Part shown: in pieces, positions 1 to 5,800 of the stretch
Layout of the letters: the number at the start of each line of letters is the position of its first letter
Position numbering within the stretch: position 1 is the stretch's first letter
From: Gallionella sp. UBA6045
GTDB lineage: Bacteria > Pseudomonadota > Gammaproteobacteria > Burkholderiales > Gallionellaceae
Assembly: GCA_002429165.1 (NCBI GenBank)
Contig: DIYV01000179.1
Coordinates: forward strand, 6,095 to 12,841
DNA: 6,747 bases
Direction of reading: 5' to 3'
The notes under the pieces: model-generated
Seen by the model: only the letters and a program-made list of their open reading frames with translations
Database searches by the model: none
What the model was told of the DNA's origin: nothing
Program-made: the position numbers and the translations under genes

Positions 1-249
1 GAACAGGATCGTATGATGGTACTCGCCGCGCTGGAATCGGTCAGCATGGTGGTAAAATTCGACGAAGACACACCACTTGATTTGATCCTTGCCTGCAAAC
101 CCGACGTGTTGGTGAAAGGCGGTGACTGGCGCACAGAAAACATTGTCGGCGCCAGCGAAACGCAAAGCCGGGGGGGCACGGTGCACAGCATTCCTTTTTT
201 ACATGAACGTTCCACTACCGCGCTATTGAAGAAGATCCGCTCCCTATAA
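1..249 (+). CDS. rfaE2: D-glycero-beta-D-manno-heptose 1-phosphate adenylyltransferase, C-terminal part
   Basis: The gene is open from the left edge and only its last 82 codons are present. The family transfers AMP from ATP to heptose 1-phosphate, giving ADP-heptose for the LPS inner core in the cytoplasm. Visible family marks are FDEDTP at residues 20-25 of the fragment, PDVLVKGGDW (34-43), VGASE (49-53), the GG turn at 58-59 and the terminal STTALLKKI (71-79). The nucleotide-binding GxFDxxHxGH motif would lie upstream, outside the window. A complete single-domain protein is about 160 residues, so roughly half is seen. Whether a kinase domain is fused upstream (HldE form) cannot be decided here, although stand-alone RfaE2 is usual in betaproteobacteria. 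The stop lies only 3 bases before the next start, which suggests co-transcription and translational coupling with the DUF971 gene. Confidence 0.9.
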   Translation, partial: EQDRMMVLAALESVSMVVKFDEDTPLDLILACKPDVLVKGGDWRTENIVGASETQSRGGTVHSIPFLHERSTTALLKKIRSL

Positions 250-252
250 ATC

Positions 253-612
253 ATGACAGAACAACCTACCGAAATCACCCTGCACCAGCAATCTCGCGAG
301 TTGGAGATCGCCTTCGCGGACGGCTTGCGCAGCAAGCTGCCCTTTGAGTTTCTGCGCGTCAATTCACCGTCCGCGGAAGTGCGCGGCCACGGCATTGGGC
401 AGGAAGTGCTGCAGGTCGGAAAGCGCAATGTGAATGTACTCAATATCGAGCCGGTGGGCAGCTATGCGATCAAGATCGACTTTGACGACGGCCACGACAC
501 CGGGCTGTACAGCTGGGAATACCTGCGGCATCTGGGTGAACATCAGGATCAAATCTGGCAGGGATACTTGCAGCGCATGAAAGAGGCGGGCGCCTCGCGC
601 GATCCGCATTAA
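253..612 (+). CDS. DUF971 (gamma-butyrobetaine hydroxylase-like N-terminal domain) protein
   Basis: This is a complete 119-residue protein made almost entirely of one DUF971 domain. Typical blocks are the [14 protein letters not shown] stretch (residues 34-47), [19 protein letters not shown] (59-77) and the hallmark [14 protein letters not shown] (78-91). There is no signal peptide or membrane segment, so it is cytosolic. The same fold forms the N-terminal domain of gamma-butyrobetaine hydroxylase, where it binds zinc. This stand-alone protein lacks the catalytic oxygenase domain and has no cysteines, so a role in carnitine metabolism is not implied. Its biochemical function is not established to my knowledge. 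The ATG follows the rfaE2 stop after 3 bases with no strong Shine-Dalgarno, which fits coupled translation. The position just before ubiE is common in betaproteobacteria and hints at a link with quinone synthesis, but that is inference. Confidence 0.9.
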   Translation: MTEQPTEITLHQQSRELEIAFADGLRSKLPFEFLRVNSPSAEVRGHGIGQEVLQVGKRNVNVLNIEPVGSYAIKIDFDDGHDTGLYSWEYLRHLGEHQDQIWQGYLQRMKEAGASRDPH

Positions 613-624
613 CTTATTCATCCT

Positions 625-646
625 TTCTCCCGCAAGCGAGGGAGAA
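625..646. repeat. REP-like palindrome
   Basis: TTCTCCC (625-631) and GGGAGAA (640-646) are perfect inverted arms around the loop GCAAGCGA. The layout resembles the widespread extragenic palindrome of proteobacteria built on CTCCCGCAAGCGGGAG, here with one extra A on the right side. No T-run follows on either strand, so it is not a classic intrinsic terminator. It sits between the DUF971 stop and the ubiE ribosome binding site, where it could protect mRNA ends or modulate ubiE expression. Confidence 0.55.
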
Positions 647-655
647 CACTAGTTC

Positions 656-660
656 AGGAG
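656..660 (+). promoter_or_regulatory. Ribosome binding site of ubiE
   Basis: AGGAG lies 8 bases before the ATG at 669. It is the strongest Shine-Dalgarno in the left half of the window and fixes the ubiE start. Confidence 0.8.
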
Positions 661-668
661 CGAAAAAA

Positions 669-1400
669 ATGGCGGATACCCATTTCGGTTTCGAGACCGT
701 TGCAGAAGAAGAGAAAGCCCGGAAAGTTGCCGGCGTGTTTACTTCCGTCGCGAGCAAATACGATGTGATGAACGACCTGATGTCCGTCGGCCTGCATCGC
801 CTGTGGAAACGCTATGCGGTCAGTGTCAGCGGCGTGCGCAAGGGACAGCGCGTGTTGGACGTGGCGGGCGGCTCGGCGGACCTGTCGCGCCTGTTCCTCA
901 AGGAAGTCGGCGAAACCGGCCAGGTTGTGCTCACCGACATCAACAACGCGATGTTGCGCGTCGGACGCGACCGCCTGCTTGATGAAGGCCAGGCCACGCC
1001 GGTCACGCAATGCGATGCCGAGCACCTGCCGTTTCCCGACAATTATTTCGATTGCGTCAGTATCGCCTTCGGCCTGCGCAATGTCACCCACAAGGATGCC
1101 GCGCTGCGCGAGATGCAGCGCGTGCTCAAGCCGGGCGGGCGCGTCATCGTGCTGGAATTCTCCAAGGTCGCCAAACCGCTGGAAAAAGCCTATGACCTCT
1201 ACTCCTTCAAGCTGCTTCCCAGGATGGGACAACTCATCGCGGGCGACGCCGACAGCTACCGCTATCTCGCCGAATCCATCCGCATGCATCCGGGGCAAGA
1301 AGAGTTGAAGCAGATGATGATAGCTGCCGGGCTGGAGCGCGTCGAATACTTCAACCTGACGGGCGGCGTGGTGGCGGTGCATCGGGGATACAAGCTTTGA
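669..1400 (+). CDS. ubiE: Bifunctional demethylmenaquinone / 2-octaprenyl-6-methoxy-benzoquinol C-methyltransferase
   Basis: This is a complete 243-residue class I SAM-dependent methyltransferase that performs the C-methylation step of ubiquinone synthesis (and of menaquinone synthesis where that exists). Family signature 1 is intact as [16 protein letters not shown] (residues 31-46). Signature 2 is [15 protein letters not shown] (151-165). SAM motif I is [10 protein letters not shown] (62-71), with the acidic D90 in LTDIN and the CDAEHLPF block at 115-122. FGLRNV (134-139) and the C-terminal [12 protein letters not shown] are typical UbiE marks. The length is close to the 251 residues of the E. 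coli enzyme. The one deviation is A70, where many members have the last Gly of the GGTGD motif. The start is set by AGGAG 8 bases upstream. The protein is cytosolic or loosely membrane-associated with the Ubi complex. Base composition looks GC-rich compared with the cyclase gene downstream. Confidence 0.97.
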   Translation: MADTHFGFETVAEEEKARKVAGVFTSVASKYDVMNDLMSVGLHRLWKRYAVSVSGVRKGQRVLDVAGGSADLSRLFLKEVGETGQVVLTDINNAMLRVGRDRLLDEGQATPVTQCDAEHLPFPDNYFDCVSIAFGLRNVTHKDAALREMQRVLKPGGRVIVLEFSKVAKPLEKAYDLYSFKLLPRMGQLIAGDADSYRYLAESIRMHPGQEELKQMMIAAGLERVEYFNLTGGVVAVHRGYKL

Positions 1401-1461
1401 GCATGCCAGTTCTTTCATGCCACGCTAAAGGTTCACGCAAATTTGAAAGCAAAACCCAGTC

Positions 1462-1803
1462 ATGAGTAATTTGCCCAAGTGCCCCAAATGCAATTCCGAA
1501 TATACCTACGAGGACGGCAGCAACTACGTCTGTCCCGAGTGCGCGCACGAGTGGCCGAAGAATACGGTCGCTGAAAGCGGCGAGCAGCAGCGCGTGTACA
1601 AGGATGCCTTCGGCAATGTACTGGCCGACGGCGATTCGGTCACGGTGATCAAGGACCTGAAGGTCAAGGGTTCGTCGTCGGTGGTGAAGGTTGGCACCAA
1701 GGTAAAGAACATCCGCCTGGTCGACGGCGATCACGACATCGACTGCAAGATTGACGGCATCGGCGCGATGCAGTTGAAGACCGAGTTTGTTAAAAAGGCC
1801 TGA
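1462..1803 (+). CDS. yjdM: YjdM (PhnA-type) zinc-ribbon protein
   Basis: This complete 113-residue protein is very similar along its whole length to E. coli YjdM (formerly PhnA, 111 residues). An N-terminal zinc ribbon is formed by C7-x2-C10 and C24-x2-C27 in the frame [22 protein letters not shown]. The C-terminal PhnA domain holds the block [20 protein letters not shown] (residues 57-76) and continues with [23 protein letters not shown] (77-99) and the terminal EFVKKA. The old label alkylphosphonate uptake protein, and the confusion with phosphonoacetate hydrolase PhnA, are historical. No enzymatic activity is established for this family, and no phn genes are seen nearby. It is cytosolic. 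Only a weak purine stretch (GAAAG at 1445-1449) precedes the ATG, too far away to be a convincing Shine-Dalgarno. A 61-bp gap separates it from ubiE, and its stop lies 4 bases before the next start, so the two small genes are probably co-translated. Confidence 0.93.
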   Translation: MSNLPKCPKCNSEYTYEDGSNYVCPECAHEWPKNTVAESGEQQRVYKDAFGNVLADGDSVTVIKDLKVKGSSSVVKVGTKVKNIRLVDGDHDIDCKIDGIGAMQLKTEFVKKA

Positions 1804-1807
1804 TGCG

Positions 1808-2005
1808 ATGGGTGGCTGGGGTTGTCCGCACGAAGTCGATAACAAGTGCCAGCGCGTGAATGATCTTCCGTGCGATCCAGGTATGAAAGGCTGCGTGCTG
1901 TTCGGGCGTTTCCGCTTTGCGGACGACAGCAAAAACCGTCCTAAGAAAAAGCCCGCCAGCGATACTGCGCCGTACGGCGATGATAAGCGATCAAAGCCCG
2001 AATAA
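1808..2005 (+). CDS. Small four-cysteine protein of unknown function
   Basis: The protein has 65 residues. A TTG at 1787 is possible in the same frame but lies inside yjdM. The ATG at 1808 is preferred because AAGG (1795-1798) stands 9 bases before it and the protein then begins directly with the cysteine motif. Four cysteines at residues 6, 14, 22 and 29 are spaced C-x7-C-x7-C-x6-C. They are set in WGCPHEVDNKC and PCDPGMKGCVLFGRF, with a histidine at residue 8. The tail from about residue 39 is Lys/Arg-rich and likely disordered (KNRPKKKP). There is no signal peptide or membrane segment. The compact cysteine pattern suggests a metal or Fe-S site, or a small zinc-binding nucleic-acid protein with a basic tail. 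I recall similar unnamed proteins in betaproteobacteria but cannot name a family. The 4-base gap to yjdM implies one transcript. Confidence 0.75.
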   Translation: MGGWGCPHEVDNKCQRVNDLPCDPGMKGCVLFGRFRFADDSKNRPKKKPASDTAPYGDDKRSKPE

Positions 2006-2079
2006 GGCGAAAAGATCGACCGCCGCTGTGCCGTTTCACTTTGCTTTAACCCGCTTCACCACTCCAGATCACAACGACT

Positions 2080-2109
2080 TTGTGCGAATGTCTGCGGGAC
2101 ATATATACT
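2080..2109 (+). promoter_or_regulatory. Possible sigma-70 promoter of the cyclase gene
   Basis: TATACT at 2104-2109 matches the -10 consensus at five of six bases. TTGTGC at 2080-2085, 18 bases upstream, is only a half match to a -35 box. The 189-bp gap before the cyclase gene is AT-rich in its second half and contains no other obvious promoter, terminator hairpin or gene. Transcription would start near 2116, leaving a leader of about 80 bases. Confidence 0.3.
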
Positions 2110-2194
2110 TACTTCGCGCACCATTCGTATTTTTCATGCAAAATTTGATACTGTCTGCCTAATCATCACCTTTTCCAGAAATGAATCGTTCCAC

Positions 2195-3121
2195 ATGTCG
2201 CAACACGTAGAAAAACTTGCGGTCCTGTTTGCCGATATTTGCGGCAGCACATCGCTCTATGAAAACCTTGGGGACGACCTGGCGCGTAAATTAATCTTCC
2301 AATGTATCAACACCATGAGCGACAAGATTTTTGCTTGCCAGGGTACGCTGATAAAAACCATAGGCGACGAGGTCATGGCCACTTTCCCGAGCGCTGAAGC
2401 CGCGTTTCATGCCGCCTGTTCTATCAGGGAGGCAGTGGAAAATATTCAACCCCTGGATGGCGTGCCGTTGCACATTCGCATCGGCTTTAACTTTGGTCCG
2501 GTAATCAAAGAATCCTATGATGTATTCGGCAACACGGTTAACGTCGCCTCGCGTGTCACTGCAATAACGCGGGCGGGCCAGATAATGGCAACTCAGGCGG
2601 TGCTCGATGAACTGCCTGCTGATTTGCGCAATAGAATGCGTCAAATCATGCGTGCCGAGCTTAAGGGCAAGCATGATCGATTCGACCTATACCAGGTTAT
2701 TCTTGAGCAGGAAGATGTGCAAAGCACCCGCATCGGTATGCCTGCATTCCGCAAATCTCAGGACAATATCGACGAAATGATTGTGCGTTATCGGGGTCGC
2801 TCTATCAAGGTCAACAAAGAATGCAGAAGCGTGGTATTGGGACGAGACGAGACATGCGATCTGGTTGTGCAGAATGAGCTTGCTTCCCGCTTGCATATTC
2901 ACATTGAACTGCGTTTCGGCAAATTCATCATCGTTGATCAGAGCACCAATGGAACCTATGTTCGTTTCAGCGATGGCAATGTGGCCCACATTACCCGCGA
3001 GGAAATTTACCTGCAGGGCAATGGCTCAATCAGCCTGGGACAATCTTTTGCCGAGAATCCTCCCGGCGTTATCGAGTTTTCGATCTCGTCAGCCAATGTC
3101 AAACACCAGAATGAGCTGTAA
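2195..3121 (+). CDS. Class III adenylate/guanylate cyclase with C-terminal FHA domain
   Basis: This 308-residue soluble protein is predicted to make cAMP (or cGMP) from the nucleoside triphosphate. The cyclase domain spans about residues 5-170. Metal ligands are D14 in LFADICGST and D58 in IKTIGDE. The purine-contact pair is K54 and D109 (YDVFG). N116 and R120 in VNVASR stabilise the transition state. All catalytic residues are therefore present, and the K/D pair favours ATP as substrate. The FHA domain follows (about 195-296), with VVLGRD at 213-218, SRLHIH at 231-236 and the DQSTNGTYV loop at 248-256. FHA domains bind phosphothreonine peptides, so the enzyme may be recruited or controlled by a Ser/Thr kinase substrate. 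There is no membrane segment or signal peptide. The ATG has no clear Shine-Dalgarno. Another ATG at 2181 is out of frame. Composition looks less GC-rich than ubiE, and no kinase, phosphatase or cAMP receptor lies nearby. Confidence 0.93.
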   Translation: MSQHVEKLAVLFADICGSTSLYENLGDDLARKLIFQCINTMSDKIFACQGTLIKTIGDEVMATFPSAEAAFHAACSIREAVENIQPLDGVPLHIRIGFNFGPVIKESYDVFGNTVNVASRVTAITRAGQIMATQAVLDELPADLRNRMRQIMRAELKGKHDRFDLYQVILEQEDVQSTRIGMPAFRKSQDNIDEMIVRYRGRSIKVNKECRSVVLGRDETCDLVVQNELASRLHIHIELRFGKFIIVDQSTNGTYVRFSDGNVAHITREEIYLQGNGSISLGQSFAENPPGVIEFSISSANVKHQNEL

Positions 3122-3228
3122 CGTTGACCTTTCCCCCGCAAATCCGACTGCGTGCTAAAAGCATCAAGAAAATTTATGGATATCAGTTTGGTGTAAGTGA
3201 TATTCACGGCAATTGACTGCATACGATA

Positions 3229-3924
3229 GTGCTCCAAATATCTTACAGCCCACCACTCGACTGCGGCCTCGATCTTGTCTACTGTGACGAGTCGCTATTG
3301 GTGGCGAACAAGCCTGCCGGACTGCTTTCGGTACCGGGACGCGGGCTGGATAAAGCGGACAGCCTGACGACCCGCATTCAGAAGGAATTCCCTGATGCTC
3401 TTAGCGTGCACCGCCTGGACATGAGTACCTCAGGCTTGCTGGTGTTTGCCCGGGGTGCAGATATGCACCGGCAGATTTCACGTTTGTTCCGTGAGCGCGC
3501 AGTTCAGAAATTTTATATCGCGATAGTATCGGGACGAGTCGAGCTCACCGCGGGTGAGGTAGATTTGCCGCTGGCCTCCGACTGGCCGAATCGGCCGCTT
3601 CAAAAGGTGGATTTCGCCATCGGCAAACCCTCGCTTACGCGCTATCGGCTGCTGGAGTATATGAAATACCCCATTCACGCTGCTATGCATCATGGCGAGC
3701 TTGGCTTGTCTGCCAGCCGCATAGAACTGGAACCCGTAACCGGTCGCACCCATCAATTGCGGGTACATATGGCGGCCATCGGGCATCAGGTACTCGGCGA
3801 TGAACTGTATGGTGGAAACGTCGTCAGTAACGCGAAAAGACTGCTGCTTCACGCGCATGAATTGAGTTTCATCCATCCATTAAGTGAAGAGTTGCTGACC
3901 TTGACCAGCGAACCGCCGTTTTGA
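3229..3924 (+). CDS. rluA: RluA-type rRNA/tRNA pseudouridine synthase
   Basis: This 231-residue enzyme closely resembles E. coli RluA (219 residues), which isomerises U746 of 23S rRNA and U32 of several tRNAs. The catalytic aspartate is D64 in SVHRLDMSTSGLLVFA, the same number as in E. coli. Other shared blocks are NKPAGLLSVPGRG (residues 27-39), DLPLASDWPNRPLQKV, GKPSLTRY, the GRTHQLRVHM stretch, LGDELYGG and LLLHAHELSFIHP near the end. There is no N-terminal S4 domain, as expected for RluA rather than RluC or RluD. The extra length comes mostly from about 13 residues near 145-165 (around MHHGELGL). The start is taken as GTG at 3229, because an in-frame TGA at 3214 blocks extension and the next in-frame ATG lies downstream of the catalytic core. 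No good Shine-Dalgarno is seen. The protein acts in the cytosol on stable RNA and has no evident link to its neighbours. Confidence 0.92.
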   Translation: MLQISYSPPLDCGLDLVYCDESLLVANKPAGLLSVPGRGLDKADSLTTRIQKEFPDALSVHRLDMSTSGLLVFARGADMHRQISRLFRERAVQKFYIAIVSGRVELTAGEVDLPLASDWPNRPLQKVDFAIGKPSLTRYRLLEYMKYPIHAAMHHGELGLSASRIELEPVTGRTHQLRVHMAAIGHQVLGDELYGGNVVSNAKRLLLHAHELSFIHPLSEELLTLTSEPPF

Positions 3925-3934
3925 CAAATCACGA

Positions 3935-4224
3935 ATGATGCAGATACTGTTTCAGCGTTATTCCGGACGCAAGGTCGACAAGTTCAGTAAATTCAGCCTC
4001 ACGGCCACGGCTGCCCCATACGTACGGGCGACGAGTGCTACACCAATCTCGAATGCAAAATCGTCGACGGGAAAATGGTGGACAATCACAACCTGCTCAT
4101 CTTTGAGGTAGTCAAAGCGTGGATAGATCCTGCGCAGAAACATCCACAAACGATCCATCATCAAGGGAGAGGCGCTTTCGCAGTAGGCGGCGAAACGATC
4201 CGGCTGCCTTCCAAAATGAAATGA
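3935..4224 (+). pseudogene. Flavin reductase family (FMN-binding split barrel) remnant, 5'-truncated and frameshifted
   Basis: No intact gene lies in this gap, but the 3' end of a flavin reductase-like gene is readable in two frames. From 3962 the frame gives SGRKVDKFSKFSLTATAA followed by PYVRA. At about 4030 the similarity moves to another frame, giving DECYTNLECKIVDGK, then IFEVVKAWIDPAQK, HPQTIHHQGRGAF and the end GGETIRLPSKMK with TGA at 4222-4224. Intact relatives, from memory, read VRAPLxDECY across the junction, so a loss of about 10 bases (three codons plus one base) near 4030 explains the shift. The N-terminal half, about 90-100 residues with most of the FMN site, is absent: the readable frame starts just after the rluA stop. 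An ATG at 3935 opens the first frame but would give only a short chimeric peptide. No function is expected. Confidence 0.8.
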
Positions 4225-4307
4225 CCTTCCCGAATTTTATTTTTAATTAGCAACTTTTTTTCCTGGCGCTGCTCTATTTGCTCCGCGACCGTGGGCGCCG
4301 CTACCGG

Positions 4308-4316
4308 TGATATACT
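4308..4316 (+). promoter_or_regulatory. Candidate extended -10 promoter of the Tim44-like/ubiJ/ubiB cluster
   Basis: TGATATACT matches the extended -10 pattern TGnTATAAT with a single mismatch. No good -35 box is present, as is usual for extended -10 promoters. Transcription would begin near 4323, leaving a leader of about 30 bases before the ATG at 4354. GGGCGC (4293-4298) and GCGCCC (4318-4323) form a dyad around the box. An AT-rich tract with a seven-T run lies at 4232-4261. Confidence 0.45.
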
Positions 4317-4343
4317 TGCGCCCGCTTTGATTAATACCACCTT

Positions 4344-4349
4344 TGAGGA
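4344..4349 (+). promoter_or_regulatory. Ribosome binding site of the Tim44-like gene
   Basis: TGAGGA stands 4 bases before the ATG at 4354. The gap is slightly short but the match is good, and it supports this start. Confidence 0.65.
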
Positions 4350-4353
4350 ATAG

Positions 4354-5208
4354 ATGAAAAGATTTTTTATATTGCTGACGATAGCTTTGACCTGCCTGAG
4401 TTTGTTCGCCGTTACGGCGGAAGCCAGGCGTTTTGGCGGCGGAGGCAGTATCGGCAAACAACGGTCGATGGCCCCGCAGCAAACACCAGGCACCCCGGCT
4501 GCCGCGCCTGCTGGAGCTGGCGCAGGATTCGCGCCAGCTCCAGCAGGAAATAAGTGGCTCGGGCCGTTAGCCGGTTTGGCTATTGGTGCGGGTTTGGGCT
4601 CGTTGTTCGCCGGCGGCGGCATGGGCGGTGCGATGGGCAGCATCCTGATGGCGATTCTTGCCGGCGTCGCGGTAATGTTCCTGATCTCCATGTTTCGTCG
4701 AAAGCAGTCTATGCAATATTCTGGATCAGGTGCGCCATACAATGAACCCCAAGCCACCCAACAGCCCGTATATGGCGGCAGCGCCGTGCCCTTTGCAGCA
4801 TCTATTGCCTCCTCTGGGGCAAGCCACATCCCGGCGGATTTTCCGGTAGAAACTTTTCTGCGCAGCGCGAAGACTTCATTCATCCGCCTGCAGGCCGCGA
4901 ATGATCGCAAAGACCTGAACGACATCCGCGAATATACGACGCCGGAGATGTTCGCAGAAATCTCAATGCAGATGAATGAACGTGACAATACACCACAAAA
5001 GACCGACGTCATTGCGATCACTGGCGATTTGCTGGCTGTGGCAAACGAAGGAGATATGGCGATCGCCAGCGTGCGCTTTACCGGGCAACTCTCCGAGAAC
5101 AATGGCACGCCGGAAAAAATCGATGAAGTCTGGCATGTGCAGAAAAACTTGCGCGATGAGAAATCGGTATGGCTGCTAGCCGGGATTCAGCAAACCACTT
5201 TTCACTAA
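4354..5208 (+). CDS. Tim44-like domain membrane protein
   Basis: The protein has 284 residues. A signal peptide covers about residues 1-24 (KRFFILL core, then TAEA). It is followed by the RRFGGGGSIGKQRS segment that is typical right after the signal sequence of bacterial Tim44-like proteins. An Ala/Pro/Gly linker (about 48-65) leads to two hydrophobic Gly-rich stretches, about 69-88 and 92-113, ending in FRRK. These are likely membrane segments. The Tim44-like (NTF2-fold) domain covers about 163-284, with FLRSAKTSFIRLQAAND (168-184), YTTPEM (194-199), EVWHV (258-262) and WLLAGIQQ (273-280). Mitochondrial Tim44 tethers the import motor. In bacteria the role is not established, although adaptor functions at the inner membrane are plausible. 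Its stop is 8 bases before ubiJ, so it leads that operon. The linker codons contain a perfect 17-bp inverted repeat. Confidence 0.92.
   Translation: MKRFFILLTIALTCLSLFAVTAEARRFGGGGSIGKQRSMAPQQTPGTPAAAPAGAGAGFAPAPAGNKWLGPLAGLAIGAGLGSLFAGGGMGGAMGSILMAILAGVAVMFLISMFRRKQSMQYSGSGAPYNEPQATQQPVYGGSAVPFAASIASSGASHIPADFPVETFLRSAKTSFIRLQAANDRKDLNDIREYTTPEMFAEISMQMNERDNTPQKTDVIAITGDLLAVANEGDMAIASVRFTGQLSENNGTPEKIDEVWHVQKNLRDEKSVWLLAGIQQTTFH
4507..4547. repeat. Perfect 17-bp inverted repeat inside the Tim44-like gene
   Basis: CCTGCTGGAGCTGGCGC (4507-4523) and GCGCCAGCTCCAGCAGG (4531-4547) are exact reverse complements around the 7-base loop AGGATTC. The element is in frame and encodes the linker PAGAGAGFAPAPAG (residues 52-65 of the protein). 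It would form a very stable RNA hairpin about 150 bases into the message. No T-run follows on either strand, so it is not a standard terminator. Confidence 0.9.
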
Positions 5209-5216
5209 GTTATCCC

Positions 5217-5798
5217 ATGTTCTCCCAACCCTCTGTTGCGGCATTGAATCACCTGCTCACGCAGAACAGTTGGGCATTGCAGCGGCTCGCTTGCTTTTCT
5301 GGCAAGACGGTGCGCTTTGACATCGCGCCGTTTTCTTTTGCCTGCACGATATTGGCGGACGGCTCGCTCCAGAGTGCCGATTCCGGAACCAGCAATGACG
5401 CCCTTTGTGTAATACCGCCTTCCCTATTACCGCGGCTTGCTGTGCATGATGAAAAAGCGCATACCGAGATTCGCAGCGAGGGAGATACTGCGCTGCTGAC
5501 GGAAATCTTCTTTCTGTCGCGTAATTTGCGCTGGGATGCCGCGGAGGATCTGAGCAACATCACCGGCGACATCGCGGCAGAACGCTTCGTGCAAACCGTG
5601 CACGGCGCGCGACGGCAATTACGCGACGCTGCGGTAAATCTGTCACAGTCCGTAGCGGAATATTTGACGGAGGAACGCCCGCTGCTGGCCAAGCCGCTAC
5701 AGGTATCCGCTTTCATGCAACAGGTTGATATGTTGCGCGATGATTTGGCGCGGCTTGAACAGCGCATCTACCGCTTGTCTGTTGCCAAAAAGATCTGA
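5217..5798 (+). CDS. ubiJ: Ubiquinone biosynthesis accessory factor UbiJ (SCP2-type)
   Basis: This 193-residue protein is close in length to E. coli UbiJ (201). The frame is open further upstream to an ATG at 5169, but that lies inside the Tim44-like gene. The ATG at 5217, 8 bases after that gene's stop, gives the expected N-terminus ([20 protein letters not shown]). Residues 1 to about 105 form the SCP2-like lipid-binding domain. [21 protein letters not shown] (104-124) is the conserved family block. The C-terminal part from about 166 ([19 protein letters not shown]) has the heptad pattern of a coiled coil. In E. coli UbiJ organises the soluble Ubi complex and binds the hydrophobic ubiquinone intermediates, together with UbiK. 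No Shine-Dalgarno is seen, so translation is probably coupled to the gene before. It ends 2 bases before ubiB. Confidence 0.92.
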   Translation: MFSQPSVAALNHLLTQNSWALQRLACFSGKTVRFDIAPFSFACTILADGSLQSADSGTSNDALCVIPPSLLPRLAVHDEKAHTEIRSEGDTALLTEIFFLSRNLRWDAAEDLSNITGDIAAERFVQTVHGARRQLRDAAVNLSQSVAEYLTEERPLLAKPLQVSAFMQQVDMLRDDLARLEQRIYRLSVAKKI

Positions 5799-5800
5799 AC

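Noticed and set aside
654..1418. Open frame of 254 codons on the - strand covering ubiE
   Set aside because: It mirrors ubiE almost exactly, has His/Ala/Gln-rich composition typical of antisense frames, and no family resemblance.
1401..1422. Short inverted GCATG/CATGC and direct CATGCCA repeats after ubiE
   Set aside because: Five to seven bases only, no T-run and no sign of an insertion boundary. This is within chance.
2028..2043. TGTGCCGTTTCACTTT, considered as a CRP-type cAMP receptor site before the cyclase gene
   Set aside because: The half-sites are two bases too close and the right half matches poorly.
3178..3205. Hairpin GGATATCA/TGATATTC with a 12-base loop before rluA, considered as terminator or operator
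   Set aside because: The stem is AT-rich with one G-U pair, no T-run follows, and no known operator matches.
3958..4164. Open frame of 68 codons on the - strand in the rluA to Tim44 gap
   Set aside because: The + strand of this stretch is recognisable flavin reductase sequence, so this is a shadow.
4225..4261. T-rich tract after the pseudogene, considered as an intrinsic terminator
   Set aside because: No GC-rich stem precedes either T-run, so only an AT-rich tract can be claimed.
4161..5108. Long open frame (315 codons) on the - strand opposite the Tim44-like gene
   Set aside because: It lies antisense to a clear gene, has a low-complexity Pro/Ala-rich middle, shows no recognisable domain, and its far end covers the flavin reductase relic. 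It is best explained as a shadow of GC-rich codons.
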